From: Pirellulales bacterium
GTDB lineage: Bacteria > Planctomycetota > Planctomycetia > Pirellulales > JACPPG01
DNA length: 64,000 bases
NCBI GenBank assembly: GCA_036499395.1
Contig: DASYDW010000129.1
Span: 186,001 to 250,000 of the forward strand
Direction of reading: 5' to 3'
Shown here: positions 8,132 through 17,920 of the stretch, in pieces
Position numbering within the stretch: the stretch's first letter is position 1
Layout: the number at the start of each line of letters is the position of its first letter
Position numbers and translations under genes: made by a program
The notes under the pieces: model-generated
What the model was told of the DNA's origin: nothing
Databases searched by the model: none
The model's input: only the letters and a program-made list of their open reading frames with translations

Positions 8132-11100
8132 ATGCCCACTCCCGTTCGCTCACTTTCCACATTGCTGCTTTCGCTCATCCTCATAGCGCCGCTACTGGCA
8201 GCGGATCCGCCCGTCGATGCAGCGCCGGCCGATGCACCGCGCAAAAAGATCGTCCTCGTGGCCGGCACCAAAAGTCACGGGCCGGGTCATCACGAATACG
8301 AAAAGGGGGCGCGGCTACTGAAGGCATGCCTGGAGAAGTCTCCCAACGCGCCGCAACTGAATGTCGAAGTGCACACCGATGGCTGGCCCGCTGATCCGAA
8401 GACTTTCGACGATGCCGATACGATCTTCTTTTTCTGCGATGGCTCGGACCACGACGAGCGCGATCATCCGCTGTTGCAGCCCAACCGGTTGGCGACGATC
8501 GAAAAACAGATGCACCGCGGCTGTGGATTCGTGGCGTTGCACTACACGATCTTCGTGCCGAACGAAAAAGGGGGGCGACAGTTCCTTGATTGGATCGGCG
8601 GTTATTTCGACTATCAAAGCGGGCCCGGCGAGCGGCATTGGTTCTCGAAGATCGGCACGCACAAGACGACCGCCCAACCTGGCACGCCGGCCCATCCTGT
8701 TTGCGCCGGCCTTACGCCGTTCGAGCTGGAAGAAGAGTACTACTACAACCTGCGCTTCACGCCTGACGACAAACGGCTGGCGCCAATCCTGGTGACAGAC
8801 ATTCCCGGCGAGAAGGATCCGCAGGTCGTGGCCTATGCCGTCGAGCGTGCCGGCGGGGGGCGTGGCTTCGGTTTTTCCGGCGGACACTTCCACAGCAACT
8901 GGCAGGTCGAGAATTTTCGCAAGATGATTCTCAACGCCCTGTTATGGACGGCCCATGCCGTGGTGCCCGAAGGAGGCGTGCAATCGACATTGCCCGATTC
9001 CGGCGAGGCGACGAAGGCCGACAATCGCCCGATTCGCACGCTGCTCATTACCGGCAATCATCATCCGGCCCACTTGTGGCGCGAGACCACGCCGGTGCTG
9101 GTCGACTCATTGTCTGCTGCTGATCCGCGCTTTGAAATCACGGTGAAGGAAGATCCCGAGTTCCTGGCCGGTAACGACCTCGCCAAGTTCGATCTGATCG
9201 TGTGGAATTACTGCAATTGGCAAAAGCCTGGCCTGAGCGACAAGGCAAAAGACAACTTCATTAAGTTCCTGCAGGCCGGCGGCGGCCTGACGCTCGTGCA
9301 TTTCGCCAACGGTGCCTTCAATTTCTCCCTGCCCGGTGCCGCGGATTCGGACTGGCCGGAATACCGCACAAAGATCTGCCGCCGCGTTTGGGACCATACT
9401 CCAGGCAAGAGCGGTCATGACGCTTACGGTCCCTTCCGCGTCGAGATCACCGATCGAGATCACGAAATCACGCGCGGGCTGACTCCCTACGAAACGACCG
9501 ACGAATTGTATTTCCGTCAGCAAGGGGACGAGCCGATTCACGTCCTGGCCACGGCCCACAGCCGGATCACAAACAATGACGAACCCATGGCGTTCGTTTA
9601 CGAGTATGGGCGGGGGCGGGTGTTTCAGACCGTGCTCGGTCACGACGCGGCTTCGCTGCGCGATCCTGGCACGAGCGCCCTTGTACGGCGCGGCTCAACC
9701 TGGGCCGCCCGGCGCCCGCAACAGACGGCGACGGAAAGCGCCGCGGCGAAGACGATGCCAATCGAGAAGCCAACAATCGACCCAGCGCGCGATGCGCTGT
9801 TTGGTGATGCACTCGATGGGCGAAAGCAACGTGCGGTTGCGGCCGTACGTCCGGAATATCAAAAGCCGCCGCTAACGGTCGAGTGCCGCACGCGTCTGCA
9901 CGGCAAGGCGGGCTTTAACCTGCTCGTGGCCAACGGCCCCAAGGAGTCGAGCACGCACTGGGAAATCTACACCGCGGCCGGCACCGGCACGTTCAGCGCT
10001 TATCTTCCAGGCTTCACGCCGGACGTGATTGATTCCGGCATCCCGGTCGTCGACGGCGCCTGGCACGATTTGGCCATGATCTACGAACCGTCGCGCGTGC
10101 GAGTTTTCATCGACGGCCGGCAAGTCATGGATCGCGAATTAGCAGCGCGCCCTGCCCAACCCAACCCAGGTCCGCTCTATTTCGCCAGTTATCCACCGCA
10201 AGGCATGGGCTGTGACGGGCAGTTGGACGAAGTGCGCATTTCGCGCGGCGTTCGGGAAATAAAAATTCCTGCCAAGCCGTACGACGCTACCGATGCGACC
10301 ATCGGACTGTGGCACTTCGACGAACCCAAGGCCGTCGCGTACGCTGACGTGTCAACGCTGCAAAACAAGGCCGTCGTTGAACCGGCCGGCACGCCGGCCC
10401 CGCTCAGCGATGCCATTGTCCCGCACGATGGCGAAACCGATATCGCGGCGGTCGATCCGCAGTTGCAGGCCGTGTTGCTCGATCGGTCACGCACCGAATC
10501 GTTCTTGGCCGTGAAGGCTGATTCCGAAGGGCGCTTATTCGTGGGCGGACGTGAAGCGCTGTTCGTCTACGAACCGGACGCCGCAGGCGGTTACGCGGCA
10601 AGGCAGGAGTTGTTTCGCTTTCCGGCCGACGCCTGGGTCTTCGACATCGAAATACGCGGCGACGATCTGTACGCCATGACGTCCAGCGCCCTGTATCTGT
10701 TGCCCGGAGCGCGCACGCGCCGCGAAGGGATTGAAGCGAAACGCCTGATCTGGGGCATCCCGGTCGATGTCCATATCAGCTTTCACGGTCTGGCGTGGGG
10801 ACCGAATGGTGACCTGTATTTCACCGCCGGCGATCCGCTGTTGAACTACGGCGATTACAACCGGGCCGACCATTGGGGGCATTGGACGATCTATAGCCAA
10901 CCCACCGGCACGAAGACCCAGTACACAGGCGTCGGCGGCGTTTTTCGTTGCCATTCCGACGGCAGCGGGTTCGAGGTCGTCGCGACCGGCTTGCGCGGAC
11001 CCGGTGGTCTGGTGTCCGACCACGACTGGAATCTGTTCACCAACGACAACGACCACGAGTCGCTGCCGCAGCACTACGTACCCGCCCGGTTGCTGCACGT

Positions 11101-13450
11101 GACGTCGCAGGCAGATTTCTCCTGGCCACGCGGCTGGATGGGAGAGAAGACGCCCGATCGCAAAGAACTGTTGGAAACGATGTTCACCGGCATGGGGCGC
11201 GAGGTTCCGATCGGTCAGACCTATTACGACGAAGATTACCTGCCCGCCGCGCATCGCGGCCATTTGCTGGTCGCCGAGTGGGGCCGGCTGGCCGTGGCCA
11301 GTTATGAATTGAAACAGCGCGGCGCAAGTTACATCGCCGCCGAGCAATTTCTGCTCGCCGGACGCACACATGCGCGGCCGGTCGGGCTGGGCGTGGGACG
11401 CGGCGGACGCGTGTTCGCCACGATCGCCTACATGGCCCATAACGAAGGTTCGCCGGTGTACACCAGCGACCTGGTCATGCTCACGCGGCGCGACGATCCG
11501 GTGGACCGGCCCTTCGCCCCCTACGACGTGACGAAGCTCGCGACCGATGCTCTGTGGCGCGAACTAGATGCGGGCTCTTGGGAACGCCGTAATCGAGCTC
11601 ATCAGGAAATCTTGCGTCGCGGCGGGGACATCTTGAGTGCCGCCGCTACGCGCTTGCGCAATGCGAAACCGACCGATGCAAGTGCCAAACATCTCGTTTG
11701 GTTGGCTGCAGCCAGCAATAAGTCAGACGCCCTCCAGCATCTGGCGGCGTTAGCGAACCAAAATGACTCGCCGCTACGCTTGCAGGCCCTGCGGGCGCTT
11801 GGTGCATCATCCGGTGCGGTCGCAGCACGCGAAGTATTCGCTCGTGCATTGGCCGACGATGATCCGGCCGTGCAACTCGCGGCATTGGCCGTTTGGTTCA
11901 CGCTGCCAGATCCGCCGATCGACGCGATCGCTTTGGGGCCGGCGCGCAGTGCCGACAGCTATGTCCGCCAAACTGCGATGCACCTGCTGGCACGGCGCGC
12001 GCCGATCGAAAAGCTGGCGCGTCCCGAGTCAAAAGATACCGCAACACGTTTGGCCGGCGTGCTGGCCATGGGCACGCGATTAACCGTACCGCCGGCAACG
12101 GGCCCCGTACCAGAATCCTTACCGCTGACCTACACCAGCGGCAACGCGTTCTTCGACCTTCAATACGTCGGCGAAAAGATCGACCTGCGCAAGCTCGCGC
12201 GCGTCGGCAGCTTTACCATGGCCGAGTGGTGGAAGGCCGTGCCGCACACCGAGGAGCAAGAAAAGCTCTTCGCCGCGCTCAAAGAATCTCTTGCTGACAG
12301 CCACGCGATCGTCCGCCAGCAGGCGGCGTACTACCTCTATCTACTCAACGATCCGCGTACCGAAGCGCAACTGGCCGACGTCGTGGCGGCCGCGGCCGAA
12401 GAGCAGTTGGCCAAGATCGAACATCCCACGATCGACAAAATTTGGATTACCGGCCCCTTCGCTTCGAAGTCGGCTGCTACGAATGCACAATCGCCCGAGT
12501 CTGGCGCCGTCGATCTTGCCGCCGAATACACCGCGCCGCGCGGATCGGTGCAGTGGCAAACCCTCGCGGCTGGCCCTGAAGGACGATTCGCACTACCACA
12601 GGCCGACGCGACGGCCGGCGAAGATACGTTTTACGCCTATTGCCGGCTGCAAAGCGGCGTCGCACAGCGCGTGCGGTTCATCGTTACCTCGTCGAGCGCC
12701 GTGAAGATTTGGCAGAACGGCGTGCCGATTTACGAGAACGCCGTCGTGGCGGGCAACCATCGCTTTGCCAATACCGTGCTATTGCCGCTCGAGCCAGGCA
12801 GCAACGACTTGCTGATACGCCTGCGCGACTTGCGGGCGGCGGTCGGGGGCGACTTCGGCTTTGATCTGAAATACACGGCCCTGCCGACCGTCGTCCCGAC
12901 ACTGCCCGAAAAGTTGGGGCTGGGCACGCTCGCCGAACGACTGAAAGATGCCGCGGGCGCGCAGCAGTCGGTCGAGATTCCCGCCGCGTTCCTGTCCGTC
13001 GATTGGTCACAGGCGGTGCAAGCCGGAGACGCTGCCCGCGGGCGCAAGCTGTTCGGCGCCGACGCGCTAGGTTGCGTGAAGTGCCACGCCATCGTGCCGG
13101 GCCAATCCTCGGGGGGCGGCCCTAGCCTGGCCGAAGCGGCCAAACGCTTTACCCCCGCGCACCTGGTCGAGTCCGTGCTGCTGCCCAGCAAGCAGATCGC
13201 TCCGGTGTTTCGCGCCGCACAACTGGTAACGACCGACGGGCACGTCGAAACGGGGCTGGTCACCGGTGAGACCAACGACCGCTTGGAACTGCTACTTCTC
13301 AACGCCACGAAGAAGACATTCGCCAAAAGCGACATCGCCGAACGTCATCCCAGCGATATCTCGGCCATGCCGGCCGGCCTGGTAAAAACGCCGGACGAGT
13401 TACGCGACCTGCTGGCGTACTTATTGAGCGAGAATCCGCAGGCGCCGTAG
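8132..13450 (+). CDS. Giant exported ThuA-ThuA-LamG-propeller-HEAT-cytochrome c protein
   Basis: This 1772-residue protein opens with a signal peptide (LSTLLLSLILIAPLLAA). ThuA-like domains span about 38-275 (LVAGTKSHGPGHHEY) and 300-530 (LLITGNHHPAHLW). A LamG-like sandwich follows at 585-720 (RVRVFIDGRQVMDRE). A PVC-type propeller lies at about 770-1140 (HGLAWGPNGDLYFTAGD), HEAT-like helices at 1165-1370, and a sandwich-like segment at 1440-1600. The end is a c-type cytochrome with C1648-V-K-C1651-H1652 and a distal M (DISAMPAGL). ThuA domains are linked to trehalose and carbohydrate use. The protein is likely periplasmic, with heme attached there, and may oxidise or bind sugars. Confidence 0.88.
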   Translation: MPTPVRSLSTLLLSLILIAPLLAADPPVDAAPADAPRKKIVLVAGTKSHGPGHHEYEKGARLLKACLEKSPNAPQLNVEVHTDGWPADPKTFDDADTIFFFCDGSDHDERDHPLLQPNRLATIEKQMHRGCGFVALHYTIFVPNEKGGRQFLDWIGGYFDYQSGPGERHWFSKIGTHKTTAQPGTPAHPVCAGLTPFELEEEYYYNLRFTPDDKRLAPILVTDIPGEKDPQVVAYAVERAGGGRGFGFSGGHFHSNWQVENFRKMILNALLWTAHAVVPEGGVQSTLPDSGEATKADNRPIRTLLITGNHHPAHLWRETTPVLVDSLSAADPRFEITVKEDPEFLAGNDLAKFDLIVWNYCNWQKPGLSDKAKDNFIKFLQAGGGLTLVHFANGAFNFSLPGAADSDWPEYRTKICRRVWDHTPGKSGHDAYGPFRVEITDRDHEITRGLTPYETTDELYFRQQGDEPIHVLATAHSRITNNDEPMAFVYEYGRGRVFQTVLGHDAASLRDPGTSALVRRGSTWAARRPQQTATESAAAKTMPIEKPTIDPARDALFGDALDGRKQRAVAAVRPEYQKPPLTVECRTRLHGKAGFNLLVANGPKESSTHWEIYTAAGTGTFSAYLPGFTPDVIDSGIPVVDGAWHDLAMIYEPSRVRVFIDGRQVMDRELAARPAQPNPGPLYFASYPPQGMGCDGQLDEVRISRGVREIKIPAKPYDATDATIGLWHFDEPKAVAYADVSTLQNKAVVEPAGTPAPLSDAIVPHDGETDIAAVDPQLQAVLLDRSRTESFLAVKADSEGRLFVGGREALFVYEPDAAGGYAARQELFRFPADAWVFDIEIRGDDLYAMTSSALYLLPGARTRREGIEAKRLIWGIPVDVHISFHGLAWGPNGDLYFTAGDPLLNYGDYNRADHWGHWTIYSQPTGTKTQYTGVGGVFRCHSDGSGFEVVATGLRGPGGLVSDHDWNLFTNDNDHESLPQHYVPARLLHVTSQADFSWPRGWMGEKTPDRKELLETMFTGMGREVPIGQTYYDEDYLPAAHRGHLLVAEWGRLAVASYELKQRGASYIAAEQFLLAGRTHARPVGLGVGRGGRVFATIAYMAHNEGSPVYTSDLVMLTRRDDPVDRPFAPYDVTKLATDALWRELDAGSWERRNRAHQEILRRGGDILSAAATRLRNAKPTDASAKHLVWLAAASNKSDALQHLAALANQNDSPLRLQALRALGASSGAVAAREVFARALADDDPAVQLAALAVWFTLPDPPIDAIALGPARSADSYVRQTAMHLLARRAPIEKLARPESKDTATRLAGVLAMGTRLTVPPATGPVPESLPLTYTSGNAFFDLQYVGEKIDLRKLARVGSFTMAEWWKAVPHTEEQEKLFAALKESLADSHAIVRQQAAYYLYLLNDPRTEAQLADVVAAAAEEQLAKIEHPTIDKIWITGPFASKSAATNAQSPESGAVDLAAEYTAPRGSVQWQTLAAGPEGRFALPQADATAGEDTFYAYCRLQSGVAQRVRFIVTSSSAVKIWQNGVPIYENAVVAGNHRFANTVLLPLEPGSNDLLIRLRDLRAAVGGDFGFDLKYTALPTVVPTLPEKLGLGTLAERLKDAAGAQQSVEIPAAFLSVDWSQAVQAGDAARGRKLFGADALGCVKCHAIVPGQSSGGGPSLAEAAKRFTPAHLVESVLLPSKQIAPVFRAAQLVTTDGHVETGLVTGETNDRLELLLLNATKKTFAKSDIAERHPSDISAMPAGLVKTPDELRDLLAYLLSENPQAP

Positions 13451-13567
13451 GGAAGCCCATGCTGTATTCGAGTGCCGATTTTCAGCCGTTGACGCACCCG
13501 TAACCTTGCGCGAGAATTGACTTTCTGACGCCCCTTCTCGCTTCGTGACCCCGTTCGCCGTTCGATC

Positions 13568-14869
13568 ATGGGCACATTCGTCGACACGATTCTCGGTTCC
13601 GGCATCAACTACGTCAGCTTGGCGGTGCCGTTTTTCTTTCTGCTGATGGCCATCGAGATCGTGGCCGGCATTGTCGAGCGCAAGAAGCTGTACCGCTTCA
13701 ACGACTCGATCACGGACCTCAGTTGTGGGATCGTCGATCAGATCCTGGCCATCTTTTTGAATGTGCTGCTGTTCGCTGGTTACCTGTATCTGTTCGACCA
13801 CTTCCGCCTACTCGAAATCGCGGATGCGTCGCCAACGGTGAAATGGGTGGCCGCCATCGGCCTACTGTTCGGCGTTGACTTTTGCTTCTACTGGTTTCAC
13901 CGCATCGCGCATGAATATGCCGCGCCGTGGGCCACGCACGTCGTGCATCATCAAAGCGAGGAATACAATCTCTCAGTCGCGCTGCGGCAAAGCGCGTTCG
14001 AAGGCTGCTTCGCCTGGGTCTTTTATCTACCACTGGCCGTGATTGGCTTTCCGCCGATCTGGTACGTGTCGATGAAGGGTATCAACCTGCTCTACCAGTT
14101 CTGGATCCACACCGAGGCCATCGATCGACTCGGCCCGCTCGAGTGGGTCATGAACACTCCGTCGCATCACCGCGTGCATCATGCGCGCAATCCAAAATAT
14201 CTCGACAAGAACTACGCCGGCATGTTCATCATCTGGGATCGCCTGTTCGGCACGTTCGAGTGTGAGGTCGAACAGCCGGTCTTCGGCATCACCAAACCAC
14301 TTAAGAGCATGAACCCGCTGTGGGCCAACCTGGGCGGTTGGGTCGAGCTGTTCGAGGACGCCTGGAACGCGCCGCGCTGGCGCGACAAGTTCAAGATCTG
14401 GTTCATGCCGCTGGGCTGGATTCCACCAGGCCTGCCCGAGCGCCCACGCGCCCAAGAGGTGACCCGGGCAACGGTCAAGAAATACGACCCGCAGCTACCG
14501 CGCGGACTGAGCGCGTACGTACTCGTGCAGTTTGTCGTGGTGCTGGTTTTGGGGGTCGCGGTGACGACGCTCGCCGATCAGCACGCCCCCTGGCAAACGC
14601 TCGCTCCGCCGGCCGTTTTCGTGCTCTGGTCACTGGGGAACTTTGGCGGCATCTTCGAGCAAAAGGGTTGGGCGCTACCGGCCGAAATCGCCAGACTGCT
14701 GGCGCTGCCCGCTGGCGCCGCTCTCTGGCCCGAACTTGCCGAGTGGCACACACCGGCCACGATCAGCGCGACGATACTGTGCGCGGTTTCCGTGGTATGG
14801 CTCGTCAGCTACCGCCGGCAATTCGTCGGATCGATCGAACAGCACGAGCAATCATCCGCCGCGGCGTAG
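13568..14869 (+). CDS. Alkylglycerol monooxygenase-like fatty acid hydroxylase superfamily membrane protein
   Basis: The 433-residue integral membrane protein has the eight-histidine di-iron pattern FHRIAHE, HVVHHQSEEYNLS and SHHRVHHARN. The central part, NLLYQFWIHTEAIDRLGP and DKNYAGMFIIWDRLFGTFE, follows animal alkylglycerol monooxygenase (TMEM195/AGMO) closely, as remembered. Three or more hydrophobic segments follow at about residues 315-415, beyond the usual sterol-desaturase core but matching AGMO length. AGMO cleaves ether lipids using tetrahydrobiopterin, so ether-lipid turnover is a plausible role in a planctomycete. Substrate and cofactor are not proven. Confidence 0.85.
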   Translation: MGTFVDTILGSGINYVSLAVPFFFLLMAIEIVAGIVERKKLYRFNDSITDLSCGIVDQILAIFLNVLLFAGYLYLFDHFRLLEIADASPTVKWVAAIGLLFGVDFCFYWFHRIAHEYAAPWATHVVHHQSEEYNLSVALRQSAFEGCFAWVFYLPLAVIGFPPIWYVSMKGINLLYQFWIHTEAIDRLGPLEWVMNTPSHHRVHHARNPKYLDKNYAGMFIIWDRLFGTFECEVEQPVFGITKPLKSMNPLWANLGGWVELFEDAWNAPRWRDKFKIWFMPLGWIPPGLPERPRAQEVTRATVKKYDPQLPRGLSAYVLVQFVVVLVLGVAVTTLADQHAPWQTLAPPAVFVLWSLGNFGGIFEQKGWALPAEIARLLALPAGAALWPELAEWHTPATISATILCAVSVVWLVSYRRQFVGSIEQHEQSSAAA

Positions 14870-14926
14870 TACTGTCTGCCGCTTGTAAGAATTCTTTCGA
14901 CTTGCGACATCCGGGGCGCGCCCGGA

Positions 14927-15727
14927 CTACTTGCCCAGAAAATTCGGCGGGCGCTTTTCCAGGAAGGCCATCACGCCTTCGCCGAAATCGTGCGTCTCGA
15001 ACAACTCTTGCTGAGTGACCGCCTCGTGCTCGAGCGCTTGCTCGAACGTGGCGGTGTCCTGGTTCTGCCGAATCGCGGCCTTCGATCGGGCAATCGATAG
15101 CGGCGCCTTCGCGGCCAGTTGCGCCGCGAATTGCTGCACGGATTCCTCGAAGCCCTCGGTCGCGTAGACGTGGTTCGCCAGGCCCCACTTCTCGGCATCA
15201 TCGGCCGGCACGCGGCAGCCGGTCATCGCCATTTCCAAAGCCCGACCCGTTCCCACCAACCGCGACAGCGTGAACGATCCGCCGCCATCCGGCATGAGAT
15301 TGATATTCACGAAGATCTCGGCGAAGAAGCCGCGCTCACTCACCAATCGCAGATCCGCCGCCAGCGCGATATCGCAGCCGATGCCGGCCGACGCCCCATC
15401 CACCGCTGCAATCACCGGCAGCGGCAACCGCGTCATGGCCAACACCAGCGGGTGATAGTGATTCTGCAGGATGTCCTTGACGCTGACGTTTTCGCCCAGC
15501 CGCGGCCCGACCGCCTTCAGATCGGCGCCTGAGCAGAACGCACCACCTTTGCCACTGATGACGACGACTCGCGCTCCCTCGTCGACGCTCTTTTCGATCT
15601 CGATCCGCATCTGGTCGGCGACTTCGGGCGTCAGCGCGTTCTTCACCTGGGGCCGGTTGAACCAGATCCACTTCACCGAACCCTTCATTTCCGACAAAAC
15701 GCTAGGCGTGGCGGCCGTGGTCGACAT
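14927..15727 (-). CDS. Enoyl-CoA hydratase/isomerase family protein
   Basis: The start at 15727 gives 266 residues (MSTTAATPSVLSEMKGSV); an upstream in-frame start adds 27 unlikely residues. Crotonase features are clear: FNRPQVKNALTPE, the first oxyanion hole in GGAFCSGADLKAVG, and the second in AAVDGASAGIGCDIALAADL. The second acid is in the NLMPDGGGSF region, with Asp rather than Glu at the catalytic position, as in PaaG-like isomerases. It probably acts on a CoA thioester in fatty or aromatic acid breakdown. The gene starts 77 bp downstream of the SelA-like gene on the same strand. Confidence 0.9.
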   Translation of the reverse strand: MSTTAATPSVLSEMKGSVKWIWFNRPQVKNALTPEVADQMRIEIEKSVDEGARVVVISGKGGAFCSGADLKAVGPRLGENVSVKDILQNHYHPLVLAMTRLPLPVIAAVDGASAGIGCDIALAADLRLVSERGFFAEIFVNINLMPDGGGSFTLSRLVGTGRALEMAMTGCRVPADDAEKWGLANHVYATEGFEESVQQFAAQLAAKAPLSIARSKAAIRQNQDTATFEQALEHEAVTQQELFETHDFGEGVMAFLEKRPPNFLGK

Positions 15728-15804
15728 GATCGTGAACCTCGCGGAAAGAGATGCGTTGCGAACCGAGATGCGCTCGGGCATTTTCACCCGCCGCTGCGCA
15801 AGCG

Positions 15805-16986
15805 TCAACGACCGAACGCTGCCTGCACTCGGGCAATCACCATCTGCGCTTCGCCCGGCTGCAAGCAGAAGGGATCGATGGCAAGCCGGCCGGCTTGCGC
15901 GTCTCCGGTGGCCACGTAGACAGCCGGCGTGCCGCTCTCCAGCGTTCGCGCAATCTCAATCGCCGTAACGCGCGACGCCGGATCGATCTCGAGGCGCACT
16001 ACCGGCCAAAGCTCCGGGCGTTCAACGAGCGAAACGCGCGCGCCCGGCAGATCGGTCAACCCACTCGCGATCTGCGCCGCCGCTGCCGTAAACCGCTCGC
16101 AGTCAGCCGCATCGCTGCCCGCGGCAAATCGTTCGAGCGCGACGAGCAGGCCGGCGATCTCCTCCTTACCGACTTTCATGCCGCGGCCAATCCCATGATT
16201 GGGCACGCCTGCTTTCATGATCGTGGGATCGACAACTGCCACGGGCGGATTCCACAGCTCAGGGACAAAATCCATGTCCCACATCTGCAGCGCCGCCGAA
16301 GCAATCAGGTCGCGACGACCGCAAAGAATGCCCGAGGCCTGCGGACCACGAATCGCCTTGCCACCGCTGAAAGCGACCAGGTCAGCGCCGGCGGCAATGA
16401 ATTTCTTCAAGTTCTCGCGCGGCGGCAGTGCAGCCGAGGCATCGACGATCACCGGCACGCCGCGTTGCTTCGCCACCGCCACGACATCAGCCAAAGGGAG
16501 CGGCGAGAAGCCGACCGAAAAGGCCACGGCCACGGTTTGCTCGTTGATCGCTGCCGTGATTTCCCACGGTTGCGGATCGCGCGTCCGCTCGGCCAGGCCA
16601 ACCTCGACCAGGCGTGCCCCCGCCGCGCGCAACGCATGGTCATAGCCGTTGCGATGCGAGCGTGCGATGACAATCTCGTTCGGCATGCCGGCGGTGTCCG
16701 GCAGCCGGTCCATGCGGGCGAAGTCATGCCCGGCCAGGCAGGCAGCGGTGGCCAACGTTAGCGACGCGGCAGCCCCCGAGGTTACCAACCCCGCTTCGGC
16801 GCCGGTCGTTTCGGCGATACGCTGCCCCGCCGCGGCATGCAGTTCGTCCATTCGCACAAAGCCGTGCGAAGCCTCGGCCATGGCCTGCACGACCTCGGCA
16901 TCCATCAACGACCCACCCAGGCGCGTGAGCGTACCGGCCGCGTTGACCAGCGTCGGTACTTTCAGATGTTCGTAGATCGAGGGCAT
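15805..16986 (-). CDS. SelA-like PLP-dependent enzyme
   Basis: The 393-residue fold-type I protein starts PSIYEHLKVPTLVNAAGTLT, the entry segment of the SelA/DgaE group. It carries a PLP lysine in VAFSGGKAIRGPQASG and the phosphate-side TSGAAASLTLA. The family includes selenocysteine synthase and D-glucosaminate-6-phosphate ammonia-lyase. The protein is shorter than true bacterial SelA (about 450-470) and no selenium genes lie nearby, so an ammonia-lyase-like role on an amino sugar or amino acid is more likely. Neighbours do not settle the substrate. Confidence 0.83.
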   Translation of the reverse strand: MPSIYEHLKVPTLVNAAGTLTRLGGSLMDAEVVQAMAEASHGFVRMDELHAAAGQRIAETTGAEAGLVTSGAAASLTLATAACLAGHDFARMDRLPDTAGMPNEIVIARSHRNGYDHALRAAGARLVEVGLAERTRDPQPWEITAAINEQTVAVAFSVGFSPLPLADVVAVAKQRGVPVIVDASAALPPRENLKKFIAAGADLVAFSGGKAIRGPQASGILCGRRDLIASAALQMWDMDFVPELWNPPVAVVDPTIMKAGVPNHGIGRGMKVGKEEIAGLLVALERFAAGSDAADCERFTAAAAQIASGLTDLPGARVSLVERPELWPVVRLEIDPASRVTAIEIARTLESGTPAVYVATGDAQAGRLAIDPFCLQPGEAQMVIARVQAAFGR

Positions 16987-17183
16987 TTACCAGACCCGAA
17001 TCGTTGACTCATACAGGCATTCGCCTCGCGGGCGCCGTAAGAGGAATCGAGGCCAAGCCAGCATGTGCCGCGACTTGTCGGAAGTCAAATCCGCGACAAT
17101 TCCTGGCTATTCTCACGCGTCGCCAGTTCGACTTACAATGACCCCGTCGTTTCCTGCGAGCCGTGGTCGAGGGGAGGTGTCTT

Positions 17184-17849
17184 GTGCTTCATGACATGTT
17201 CGTCGTCCTGATGCCGATTCTATTGAGCGCCGCCCCGGCCCCCACCGTCGACGACCCGCGATTGCCGGAAAAGGAAATCGCCGAACTCGTCGACCAACTC
17301 GTTTCTCCGAATGTTGCCCCGACGCGACGCGGCCCCGGGATGAAGTATCCCGAGGGCTTTGACCGCGAGGCGCAGAAGCGAGTTTTCGAGGCATGGCAAA
17401 AGCTTCGCTCGCTGGGATTGGACGCATTTCCCGCTGTGATCAAACGACTGGACGACGACCGGTACAGCTTTACGAACGACGGAGCGTGGGTCAAAGAGAA
17501 CTGGACCGTCGGTCGGGCCTGCGCGGACATCATCTGCGGTCATCTGCAACCATTTGGAACGCTCCCTTACGCTCGTGGGAACAAAGGCGATTCACGTCCG
17601 TTTGTTCTTCGCCCGAGCTACTGTGCCGAGCATGGATTAAGCAGCCCGGAGCTTGCCGCCGCGTGGTGGTCGAAAAATAAGGACAAGAAACTGCTCGAAT
17701 TGCAAATCGAGGCGATCGAATGGACGATCGCCGAGGAGTCGAAGAGCACCAGGTTCTCCGACGACGAGCGCAAGTACATGGCAGAATACCTGAAAGACGC
17801 GCAAAAGGCGGAAAAGCCGCTACGGCCATCGTCGCCGTTTCCACAATAA
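17184..17849 (+). CDS. Exported hypothetical protein
   Basis: The GTG at 17184 is chosen because ggggagg (17171-17177) sits six bases upstream. It gives 221 residues beginning with a short signal-like segment, DMFVVLMPILLSAAPAPT. The mature part is helical with no recognised domain; repeated charged helices (EKEIAELVDQLV, DREAQKRVFEAWQKLRSLG, LELQIEAIEWTIAEESK) resemble HEAT-type planctomycete proteins. It reads in the same direction as the dehydrogenase 71 bp downstream. No function is assigned. Confidence 0.65.
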   Translation: MLHDMFVVLMPILLSAAPAPTVDDPRLPEKEIAELVDQLVSPNVAPTRRGPGMKYPEGFDREAQKRVFEAWQKLRSLGLDAFPAVIKRLDDDRYSFTNDGAWVKENWTVGRACADIICGHLQPFGTLPYARGNKGDSRPFVLRPSYCAEHGLSSPELAAAWWSKNKDKKLLELQIEAIEWTIAEESKSTRFSDDERKYMAEYLKDAQKAEKPLRPSSPFPQ

Positions 17850-17920
17850 TTGCCTGGCCACTGTTGCCGTGTTTGAACGGTCGCCCGGTTTAAATTGTCC
17901 CTTTCGATGGAGTACACCGC

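Noticed and set aside
10535-11440. 301-codon minus-strand frame inside the giant ThuA/cytochrome gene
   Set aside because: It is fully inside a plus-strand gene with clear domains and its own composition is an antisense shadow with no recognisable motif.
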